From positions 276,180-340,179 of the forward strand of contig JAJNNY010000040.1 of assembly GCA_022453515.1 (NCBI GenBank): a stretch of DNA of 64,000 nucleotides, given 5' to 3'. The notes beneath the pieces are model-generated. The model saw only the letters and a program-made list of their open reading frames with translations. It made no database searches and was not told the DNA's origin. Source of the stretch: Astrocystis sublimbata. Lineage: Eukaryota; Ascomycota; Sordariomycetes; Xylariales; Xylariaceae. Positions 10,935 through 21,220 of the stretch are shown here, piece after piece; position 1 is the first letter of the stretch, and the number at the start of each line of letters is the position of its first letter. The position numbers and the translations under genes are program-made.

Positions 10935-13900
10935 ATGGACTCGGAGTCGGACTTAGACTTGGACTCAGACTTGGACTTGGACTCGGACTTGGGCCTACAT
11001 TTGAACGGTGATGTACCACACGACGATACTTCCGCGGAGGATGACGCGCCACCAGAGGGTGTTGCTCCTGGAAACGATGACTCTCTAGGGGATCATGATG
11101 CGCAACTCGAACACACTTTTCCACTCCAAATAGATGCTCCGAGTGCAGCGGCATCTATTTCACCCAAGAATGGCTCGAACGAGCACGTCTCCGAAGGGTT
11201 TACCATAAGCAAAACCCACGAGGCTTACAACATTGACAGCGATAGTGAATATCCATCTACAGAGTAGGCAGCCCTATTCACTTTACTTCCTTACCCCTAG
11301 ACGAAGCGTTGACGCGTCGAAACAAGCCTGGTGCATGTCGCAGCCATCTGTGTGGCAGAAGAGATGCACTCTCCAGACAAACTCTTCGGTGCCTCTACCA
11401 AAAAGACGGAAACGACAGAACTCGTATTCCGCGTTGACATGCCTAGCTTGCTGGCTGGAAATTCTACTGAGGAGTTGGTCGAGCACCAAGCGGTGCGTCT
11501 TTTAAAGGGGCTAGTGTTGAGGCAGTCGGCGGCGCGGGTGAGTGCTTCCGAAGTGCGATTTGGCTTGCAAATTGCAAATTGACCTCAGCTGAATGGAAAT
11601 ATAGCCAGGGAGGAGACGGGCTAGTGTTTTGGTTGCTTACGATCTTGGCTCATTGGTGGTCAAGCTGGTATGTACAGGAGCCACTCGCTGCTCTCACCCC
11701 CATCTCTGATAACGGTTCCTGACGAGCAGTATCATAAGGCCTTGACTCTTGCGCTTCGCCATCCCGACTTGTATCCTGGAGTCATCTCGAGCACTTCACG
11801 GATTGTAAGTTAGGATAACTACGGTTGCTGAAAACACCACTTGGCGGCACTTGCTAACCTCCCTTGCCATAGATATTCTCAGGCTGCCCGCAGCGTGCCC
11901 CCAACCATTACACCATGGAATTTAAACTGTTGCAGTTTCTTCAGGACAAGAAAGATGAGGATTGGTTGCGGTTTCTCACCCTGGCAGCCATCCAATCACT
12001 TGCAAGCACGGTGCTTTCATCGACCAGGATTTTCATCAATTCCAAGTTGACATTGCACAAGCAAATTATTAGTTTACATACGGATGAGAAGTCTACAGGG
12101 AGGCTTCATTGCGTAAGTTAAACACCAGACTCCCCAGTAGTGCCGTATGCGGGAGAGCCTTAACTCCTAGATATGTTTTCAGGCTTGGGATTACTTCACC
12201 GCAACGCTCGGCGTACCATCAGAAAGAACAGTCCAGGAACGAACCGAAGACGAGGAATCGTTCCCACTATTAACGAACCATGTAGCATACAGTGTTGAGA
12301 GTGAGTCTTGGGATATATTTAAAGGTCAGAGCGTGCCAGCTGACGGATCTCCAGATCTTCTGGCCCGTCCAGAATGGTTTCTCGTAGAATCAGCGTTCAT
12401 GCCTCACGCGGCGCCACATTGTATGTCCCAGCTGGATGCCTTGTCGGTAGATTCTGTAGTGAACAACGAGATTTACGCCGAGTGGGTGAAGCCCACCCAG
12501 TCCCGGCCGTTGTACGTCTACGGATCGTCCAGTCGCACAGTCCACGACATATCCGACCAGATCTCTCTCGTGTGGCGCAGAAGACTAGCGGCCAAGAAAG
12601 TATACAAGTCGTTCGCTTTCGTCTTCACGTTCGCCACTGCCGATCCTCTTCGGGATTCGATCTCGAATATGATGGCATCATTTGTGCTGCAGGCCATGGA
12701 CCCTTATACCAAGGAAAATATGAATACATACACAGGTGATTCACTGAACATCTTACGAGACTGGTGCCACTTCGGTTAGTGCTAGGATTCGCGCCGCTCC
12801 TCAACCTCCGTCAAGCATAACTAACCGCGTCGACTCAACAGGGACTGGATGGACCGATGAATCTTGCATGATAATGCTGGACATACTCAAACTCCGATGT
12901 TTCTACGAAGATGCACTCTTTATCTTGAACGATTTAGATCAATGCAGCAGAGAGAGCCGCACCGCGTTTCTGGAATACTACGATAGGATTTGTAGCACCT
13001 CGGATGGCACGTTCAAACTTGTGATCACGTCACGGAACCCTCATGCTCTACATGAGGAGCTTCGCGGAGCCCTGAGACTAGATGCGGATGACTTCATCAC
13101 TACTGCATATTCTGACGAACAAGCCACTCCCTATCCTTCTCTGACTGGGCTTTGCCTAAATAGTGTTTACAAGAGTCGTCTGGAGAAAGCCTTAGCAAAA
13201 CTCGAACCAAAAAACAAGAGGACCGCCACAAAGCTCCGATTCGCTCAAGATCATACCGGATGGCCAGCTGATCCATCGCTTGATTACTTGAATCAGTTCA
13301 CAAGTCTCGTAGAGTTGATTTTGCCGCAGGAAACTCCAGCGGTAGCACTTGATAAGATGTTGAGATCTACCACTAAGTATGATGAGTTCCGCTGGCTGCT
13401 AGGCTGGGTTATTTGCGGATACCGCCCATTAAGCCTAGGTGAACTCTCCGATCTCCTTTTTTACCATCAGGGTGAAGGAAGTGGGCCAGAGCCGAGCCCG
13501 CCAAAGCGATCCTTGATGATAGAATACCGGCGACAGATAAAGTCCTGGCTCCGCGTGCTCGCCGAGTTTCGACACGACAAAGTCACTCTCCGGCACGAGA
13601 TCCGACACATCCTTGACGCTACTTCGGAAACGGAAGGCTTTATTTGGTGTGAGGTCAGGAAGACGGCCCATCAGACCATTGCTGAATTTTGCTTTGCCTA
13701 CCTCCTCTCAAATGAAGCTCAAAGCTCTCTGGAATCCCTTTCTTCGAGGGCTTTCTCGGCCGTTGGACATCAACAGCAAAAGCCGGAGCAACAAACAGCC
13801 TCCATCGTCGCAGACGGCAAAAACTCTCTGTTTTATGTCGTCCAGGCTCTCCCATATCACCTTGCCAAATGCTCCCCGGCCGACCGTACAAGTAGTTTGG

Positions 13901-16900
13901 AACGTCTTAGCGCAAGCTCGGGAGACAATCCATACACACTCTGGGCCAAGGTTTATTGGACCATGAGCAATCCTCTCACACGAATGTCAGCACCACCAGA
14001 GTCCACCCTTCCGATCCTCGTGGGCCTCGGCATGCTGCTGTACGAGGACGTGAAGAAAACCTCTGGAAGGGTGCGGCAACAGTGCATGATTGCAGCTGCT
14101 GGCAGCCAGAGCGGCGCAATCTTCGTGTCCGAGGACCTCCAACAAGGCTCTGAGCCAGCCGACAGGCCGTACCTGATGGATCTACTCCTTGCAGCGATCC
14201 GGGCGCGCAACGAGCAGCTTGCCATCCAGGTGGTCAGACAAGTAACGTCACTTTCGGCACATGAAAACAGTAATACAACAATCGGATGGCCAGAATCAGC
14301 CATCTGGGCAGCTACATGGCTGGACATGCACCAACTCGTCACAGCCCTTCTAAACAGCGGCGTCAGCCCGGATCCGCCAGACAATGCTGCAACGACTCCA
14401 GCGCTAACCACAGTCTACTTCCCTAGTCCTCTGTACATGGCGTGCTGCGCCGGCTATGAACGTACGGTAAAGGCTCTTATTGGCCATGGTGCAAAGTTGG
14501 ATATACTCAGACACGGGATTGTTGGCTGTTTCCAAGAGGCGGCCGCCTGGGGCCACGTTGAAGTGCTCAGGCAGCTCGTCACAGTAGATCCCTCGATCTT
14601 GGAATCCAGACGGCCAAGCAGCGGTCTTTTCCGCGCTGCAGCTTTTGGGCAGTGGAGGGCAGTGGAAAACCTATTGTATCTCAAAGCGGACCCTCAACCA
14701 GCACAGGGGTGTTACAACTTCGCTGACTTGCCACAGCTCGCGTGGACTCCTCTAGCCGCAGCATGCTGCTCCTCGTACCCAAGAGTCACAAGGGCTCTGC
14801 TCAAAGGAGGGGCTGACCCAGATAGCCTCGGCCCCTACGATGTAGACACCCCCATCTGGATGGCGGCCGTCCGTGGCCCGAGTGTCGAATGTGTCCGCGC
14901 TTTGCTTGAGTACGGCGCAGATCCCAACCATGAGCGGTTGTCGCCACCGCTTCTTATTGAGCTAATACAGCCCTCAGTGGAGGACGATGTTCTTGTCGAT
15001 CTCGGCGATGCCCTTCTTACTGGGAAGCACCCTATCGATATACAAGTAGCGTATAGTCAGGGGCTACCGGCACTTGCGTATGCCGCATCCGCCGGGCACT
15101 CGAGCTTTGTGCGCTGGCTGCTGAAGAACGGCGCCGATGTTAACGCGCTAAGCGAAAAAGGATGGAGCGCTCTTTACTATGCTGTCTCGGCAGGGAAAAT
15201 TGACGTGGTAAAGGAGCTGCTTCAATACAAGCCTAAACTCGACATTACAGATGGCAAATTCCCGATGCTGCAATATGCGTATAAAAACCGGGAAATGGTC
15301 AAGCTCTTACTCGACGCGGGTGCCAATCCCGACATTGAGGATTCTTCCCGAAACTGTCTGATCAACCACTCAGTACAGGAGGAAGTGGTGGAGATGCTCA
15401 TTGCAAAGGGGGCTGATATCAACCATCCCGATAGTTCTGGTTGGCGACCAATCCACGACGCCGTTGTCTTTCAGAAAAGCCCGTCCTTGACCCAGCTCTT
15501 GGTGGATAATGGGGCTGACCTAATGAAGCCAGCTGTTAATGCCTACAATCGTGGCAGGACCCTTCTTCATTTTGCCGCTTCGGGACCTGCGAACATCATG
15601 AAGATTCTCCTTGGATTTACCAAGTACCTCAAGCTTGACACTCGCGATGAGGCTGGTAATACACCATTGATGTATGGAAGTGGTGTCCAAGGCGCAGAGC
15701 TTGACACCCTGAAGCTCTTGGTTCTAGCAGGTGCCGACGTCAATGTCAAGAACAACGAAGGAGATAGTGCAATCGACTATGCGGTCAGACTGTCCCACAC
15801 ATCACTGCTCACTTACCTCCTCGACCAGCCCGAAATTGAGATGGACAATGATGGATTTGATGGTACGCCTCTTCAGGCGGCGTGCAGTCGGCGAACTATG
15901 CCCGCCGTTCGCGCTCTACTCGACCATAACGCCAATGTCAACCAGGCAGTGCCCAACCGCAACACCGCTACACCACTGATGGCAGCTTTGCGGCCTGCAT
16001 ATGCCACGCGGTGCCAAGACAGCGAGGAGGTGGATCGCCTAACACGAGAGCTCGTCTCTCGTGGAGCTGACATAAAACAAATGGTCAAGGGGAACGTCTT
16101 CTACACAGCACTCTCGACAGCTTGCTTCGGCGCCGGCACAAGTACCATCAACTTTCTCATAGACGAGGGCGCATCTGCAGGACTCGCCGACCCCGTATTT
16201 GGCCGCCTCCCGCTTCACTTTGCTGCCGTCAACGGCATCGAGAACTTCCGGACTATCCTCCTTGCCTACCGCGGCGAAATCATGCAGCCGGATAAGAGCG
16301 GGAAAACCTGCCTCCACTGGGCTGCCCAGTTCGGCAATGCCGAGACTGTCCGCTATATCCTCTCCCGGGCACACGACGGCACGGGGAAGAGGCGGTACGT
16401 CTCAGAGCCCGATGAGAATGGGTGGACGCCCCTGTGCTGGGCTGTGCGGACGCTCTCCTTTGCAACAGACTTCGCCGGGGGCATGAGGTCAGAGACACCG
16501 GACCATGCCGCCGTCGTTAGTATTCTCATCGAGAATGGCGCCGATCCTCGGGTCGAGTGTGAGCTCAGTAACGGGGAAACAACAGAGACCCTCCACCTGC
16601 TGGCGCTGGCGCGGCGGAGTGCCACCGCCACCGAGGTACTCAGCACGCTAGAAACTCACATCCAAGGTCCACAATACGATAGTGTCACTCGCCGTTACAC
16701 GGTATACGATACTCTCTGTGATGTCTGTTTGTCTGTAAGTTGCCAAATTTGACCTCTTTACTTGTGTCCTAGTATAGTACACCTTTAACTATTTATCCAG
16801 TCAGTCCTCGGCTACAGGTACAAATGCACATCTTGTCCTAATTACGACTGCTGCACTACGTGCCTGCCCACTATTAAAAAGTACCACAACGCCGAAATTT

Positions 16901-17085
16901 TCAATGACAATCTCCCTCATGAATTCGAGCGCAGACCCGGAGATGAGTACCAGGGCCTACCAATCGAGGAGGACCAACCATTGCCTTCTTCGGAAACAGC
17001 AACACCAGAATATGATGGGACAGGTCAAAGCGGTTATGAAAATAGATTCCAAAACACGAGGAGGATATTAGCTCAGAAAATCTAG
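10935..17085 (+). CDS. NLR-like protein: hydrolase-like domain, degenerate NACHT-like NTPase, ankyrin array, ZZ zinc finger
   Basis: Eight exons, all joins GT–AG and in frame: 10935–11263, 11327–11537, 11605–11667, 11730–11804, 11873–12112, 12183–12774, 12842–16734, 16801–17085, giving 1895 residues. The N-terminus is an acidic Asp/Ser repeat. Residues 120–300 resemble the alpha/beta-hydrolase domain of fungal NLRs (LVAYDLGSLVVKL … SSTSRIIFSGCPQR), but the nucleophile elbow reads AYDLG with Asp193 instead of Ser. The NTPase follows: the Walker A position is GSSSRTVHD (about 420–428) without Lys, whereas Walker B (ALFILNDLDQC, 528–538) and the sensor (FKLVITSRNP) are present. Residues about 780–1770 are a long ankyrin array (GADPDS, GADVNA, GANPDI, GADINH, GADVNV). 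The C-terminus is a ZZ finger: CDVC (1796–1799), CTSC (1810–1813), YDCC and C1822, with His1830/1841. Likely a cytoplasmic sensor protein acting without ATP hydrolysis; this is inferred. Confidence 0.88.
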
Positions 17086-18043
17086 ATATAGATCTTGATT
17101 CTGAGAATGGGGCATAGTGTCGGTGTGGTTGACTAGTTGCTTGTGTTAACATTAAGATATTGGGACCGTGTTGATGGCATGTCAAGGGGTTGCTAAATCG
17201 TACATGGTCCCTAACTTCCAAGGGGTTGAGGCTGCTATTCAGCTATGTTGATCCACACATTTCCCATCATTTAGGAGAATGAGTATGTGCTTGAGAAAAT
17301 CAGGGGCTCAGGGGTTCAGGGACCACGCAGCATGGTGAGCTGCTCTTCTGTTAACTACACATCACGTTGACATTGTTGTAGAGGTTCAGAGCAGAAATCA
17401 TTTCAGGTTTGAACTACCACATTAGATTCCGGGAAGAAAGAAAGTGTTAGTAGGTGCGCGTCATGTGGGAGGCATTATTCTCAATTTTCAAGTAAACGGT
17501 TGTAAAGCAGATTCACATAGAGTATTCGGTTTTACTACTATACTACGAAGTATTTACGATTACGACTATGATTATAAGCATACAAGCCGACCGGCTAGGT
17601 TAATATAAAATCCCGAGTCTAGGAGGTCGTATTTTGGAACAGTACCTATGGGCGGGATGAGAAGTCTTGTGGGCCTTAGAAGTCTTGTTGGACCCAGAAG
17701 TGTTCTTGGCCTTGGGAAGCCCCTAGAAGACTTCTCTACAGGCGAGACAGGCTAGTTTTCCTACTACCTTACGGTAAGCACGACGTACCTGGGTGGCCTG
17801 GAGCAACCATGAAGTACCTAGATACTTGTGATGCAGGAGCACCTGCAATGTGGACAATATTGGGCGCAACAACGTCTAAATAGTGAAATTATCGACAAGA
17901 TTAATTAGCAGAACGTAGAAGTAAGTACCTCTGAACAAACCAATTTGAAGAGGCATTAGGTACTAGGTAGGACGTAGGAGGTTAGATTGAGCCGCTTGCT
18001 TCAAGGGGCCTAGGTAGCTGGGCTTAGTGGCCTTCGACGCTTC

Positions 18044-18120
18044 AACATTTGAAATGTTCGACGTTTAAACGTTTCCAACGTTTCAAAGTTTCCGACGCTT
18101 AAATTTTATTCGACGTCGAA
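18044..18120. repeat. Cluster of three perfect palindromes
   Basis: Within 77 bp: AACATTT-G-AAATGTT (18044–18058), CGTTTAAACG (18062–18071) and TTCGACGTCGAA (18109–18120). Between them the word CGTTTC/AGTTTCCGACG recurs. Function unknown. Confidence 0.85.
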
Positions 18121-18858
18121 AAAAATAAACTATCGGCAACATAGACGTCTTAATAGGTACTCAGAATTTGGATTCACCGGCGCATCATCAAATATTTTGA
18201 TCGTCTATTTATTGTCGGTTTAAAGTTAACTGAGTGCAGTAAGGGCTGGTATGGCACCTCCTAAGTGTTCAATCTATGTGTACAGATGTTCAATTATATC
18301 AGACTGGGAATCGCTCTAGCTGCATGGCTTCGAATCATACTGCAGCCAAGATGAGATCAATAAATTTATGTGCTATGGAGTCACCAGTCTCTCCGGCACG
18401 ATTGTGCACAGGTAGGTACTTAAGTAATTATCTCGTTTTTATGCGGTAAGAGTTGATAACTGCTTTGAATGGTCTATGCTGTCGTAGTGAGAAAGATGGC
18501 TACGACTGTGTTACTGCACGTGGCAATTCAGCGCTAGGCGGGTGCTCTGTATCAATCCCGGTCTACTCCAGATAACTATCGCTGAGGTTAAAAGATCGTC
18601 ATCTTTAATACCAGCCTACCATTACGATTAGTTATTAGTACAATGATAATAAATTTTTTCGTGTATTAGTCAAAATTGTTCTAAACGTCTTGGGGGAACA
18701 TAGTCCAAGACCCAAGGTTGACTTGGATGCATTAAATCTCCGTCAAGAGCCGAAGGTCTTGTAGGCTTGCTTGCATCAAGTCTTAGTGATTGACTTACAG
18801 GGGTTTTGGACAAGCTGATCACTTAAATTTAACATCACCTTTGGCATTTACATCTACG

Positions 18859-18948
18859 ATGGCATTGTCATCTACTGCCAATGCCATGTTTCAAGTGGAT
18901 TGCCACGCTATCTGACCATTCTACTGTGGGCGATGGTCGTGGCAATCC
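18859..18948. repeat. Two adjacent hairpin-forming inverted repeats
   Basis: First: ATGGCATTG (18859–18867) against CAATGCCAT (18879–18887), 11-nt loop. Second: GGATTGCCACG (18897–18907) against CGTGGCAATCC (18938–18948), with an inner GACCAT/ATGGTC pair continuing the stem. Both arms are perfect. Confidence 0.85.
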
Positions 18949-19446
18949 AAAGCCTTAAAAGAAAACACCTTCTGGAATCGGCAGTAGCGTGTTAATGAAA
19001 GACAGGCGTAGCGGCTTCATGCAAGCCCAAATCAGGGTCCCAATGCAGAAGCTGGTAAACGATAAGCGCAGATAGATTCCAGGTGGCATCGCCAAGCCTC
19101 TGTTTCTAAGGGTGGTGCCTATCCGACAGGCTACAGCACACGACGAGCGTCATACGTCAGACCCACGAGCTCATGCGTCGGCAGCTGTTCCAGCTCCAAT
19201 TACTTAATGCTCTCATTCCTGCCTGGATAGCGATATTTCATTCTCTTCGCATCTCAAGCATCATCATCAACATTCAACTTATTGCGCAATTGATATCCAA
19301 ACGGCACACACTGCCAAGAATCTGCGACCTACTCGTCACCGTGCATCTCGGTCGCATCTCATCCCATCGCATTAGCTGCCCCCACCGTTGCCATCAGCGG
19401 ACGCCACCTAGCTGATAGGCAGTGAGTGTTAGTTAGTGTTCGTTCG

Positions 19447-20070
19447 ATGGACACCCAGCAGTCCTGGACACGCTCTCGAGTCCGGATCCTCGCCGTTCTC
19501 GCCACCGCCATCGTCTTCATCTTCTTCTGGGGCAGCACGTCTCCCGGCACCTCACTCCCCGACACATTCGCCCCGCCGTCGCCAGCAGCCATGTCGTCGG
19601 ACCCCGTGCTCTCCGCGCTCAAGGTGTCGGTCCAGCAGGCGAGCGCATCGCCTCCGAAGCTGAAGATCGCCGTCACCAACACGCACCCGAGCCCCGTGAC
19701 CGTGTTCGCCTGGAACTCGCCGCTCGACGCCCTGGCCGTGCAGCTCGGCCTGCTGGCCTTCACGCCGGAGGGCAAGGACGCCATCAATATCCCCACGATC
19801 CAGGTGCGACGGCTCATGCCGCCGGGCGACGATGCCTATGTCACGATTGCGCCGGGCGAGACGGAGGAGCGCGAGGTGCTGTTGAAGAAACCCATGGTGC
19901 CTGTTGATCAGTTGCAAGGCAAGGTCAAGGTTGTGTGCAAGGGCGAGTGGAAGGCTGTGTGGGCGGCTAAGAAGGAGGAGATCTCGGCTGAGGCGCTGAA
20001 GAATACATCGGCGGATGAGAATGCGCTGCAGGGGAACTTTGAGAGCGAGGCTGTGGAGATGGAGTTTTAA
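19447..20070 (+). CDS. Small membrane-anchored protein with a beta-sandwich-like domain
   Basis: A single exon of 207 residues starting at the ATG at 19447 (MDTQQSWTRSRVR). A basic N-terminus precedes one hydrophobic segment (about residues 14–30, ILAVLATAIVFIFFWGS), so it is a signal anchor or an uncleaved type II membrane protein with the rest on the lumenal/outer side. The pattern LKIAVTNTHPSPVTVFAWNSPLD … IQVRRLMPPGDDAYVTIAPGETEE … resembles the pro-domain of fungal deuterolysin (M35) metalloproteases, but no protease domain follows. GC content is higher and codon use cleaner than in the flanks. The function is not known; the deuterolysin-propeptide comparison comes from memory of the pattern, not a search. 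Confidence 0.75.
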   Translation: MDTQQSWTRSRVRILAVLATAIVFIFFWGSTSPGTSLPDTFAPPSPAAMSSDPVLSALKVSVQQASASPPKLKIAVTNTHPSPVTVFAWNSPLDALAVQLGLLAFTPEGKDAINIPTIQVRRLMPPGDDAYVTIAPGETEEREVLLKKPMVPVDQLQGKVKVVCKGEWKAVWAAKKEEISAEALKNTSADENALQGNFESEAVEMEF

Positions 20071-21220
20071 GGTGTGTTGTTGACGTGTTGACATGGATTC
20101 ACAGGAGGAAGTCTACTGCATGTCGCCAGACGGACCAATTGCCTGGGATGACTTACTTATCTACGATATACGAGGCACGCGCGACCAATAGCTCCAAATT
20201 TATCGAGTTTCCGAGTTTGTACGATTCCACTTGATTGGATAAAACGGAGAAGTGTGAGATACGTGATCATCTAGGCAGGCCCTTTGGTTGTCTCTCTTGA
20301 CCTTGGAATGATGTGGCATCGAAAACGATAGCTCACTCATATTTGGGCATCTTCATTGAGCGAACAAGTAGCTATCCGTGGGGTATGGTTGTGATTGGTT
20401 CCTAAGCATGGATCATGCATGCATCTATCTCACCGGTGAAGAGGACCATTGCTTGCTTAATTCAAGTTGCAAGCTCTGGCTTGGAATGCCCAAGTTCCCA
20501 TACACATTGAATAAGTACAGGTGCAGCATTACGCAGCTCTGCGAGTACTTTTCGGGACACCTAGTAGTCCTGCCTACCGCAACTTCCCACCCTCAAGCGT
20601 CATGATTGAAACACAAACTGCGGGGTACCTGCCATTTTACTTACTTGTGGTAAGTGATCGAGGCAGTCATCAGATTGTAAGGCTGCCACTGCCCTGCTCT
20701 GCTTTACACACTCATTCATTACCTACCTACGTACCTACGTAGGCCCCCAGGTGTTTGGCAGACTTCTCATCTTCCAAGGCTCCAATACCTGTAGGTTTTT
20801 TGGGCCATCCCGTCTCGAGCTTGAGATCCCCCGACCTACATCCTACACCACTCCCGCGCTCAAGGTAGCATTGCGTATTGCTGCACCTCAGCCTGTGTCA
20901 AAACCGCATTGACTTAACCTTCCTCTTTGCCTTTTCTTTACCTTTCTACCCTCACTGCTTGACGCAAGCAACCACCAATGCCCACTGTCAGTACACATTT
21001 CTAGCCACAATTCCACTACTTTGCACCTGTTGTATGGGCACCAATTCTGCTGAGGCAATCGGGCCGTCCCAATCTCATCATCGCTCTACCGTTATAGTTG
21101 TTCGCATTTGCAGTTGCAATTCGTCTGATCATGATCCGATCCGATCACTGTCGCAAAGTTACCTTGTGGCTGAGTACTGACTAAAGCGAATAAGCAGTCC
21201 TGACCATTTATATACCCAAG
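20071..21220. other. Intergenic region upstream of the RdRP gene
   Basis: No gene seen. It contains a run of TACCTACCTACGTACCTACG at 20720–20739. The last about 300 bp are pyrimidine-rich and are the likely promoter/leader of the RdRP gene; a weak TATA-like word (ATTTATATACCC) lies about 15 bp before its ATG. Confidence 0.55.

Larger units (their letters stand above)
17086..19446. other. Intergenic region with small repeats and palindromes
   Basis: 2.4 kb without a convincing gene. It holds imperfect direct repeats of AGAAGTCTTGT type (17660–17715), a cluster of perfect palindromes (18044–18120) and two adjacent hairpins (18859–18948), listed separately. The last about 250 bp are the presumed 5' leader of the small membrane protein gene. 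Confidence 0.6.

Noticed and set aside
19552..20094. Long minus-strand frame opposite the 19447–20070 gene
   Set aside because: It is a GC-driven shadow of the plus-strand exon: Arg/Leu/His-rich, no domain, whereas the plus frame has an ATG, an anchor segment and a balanced composition.
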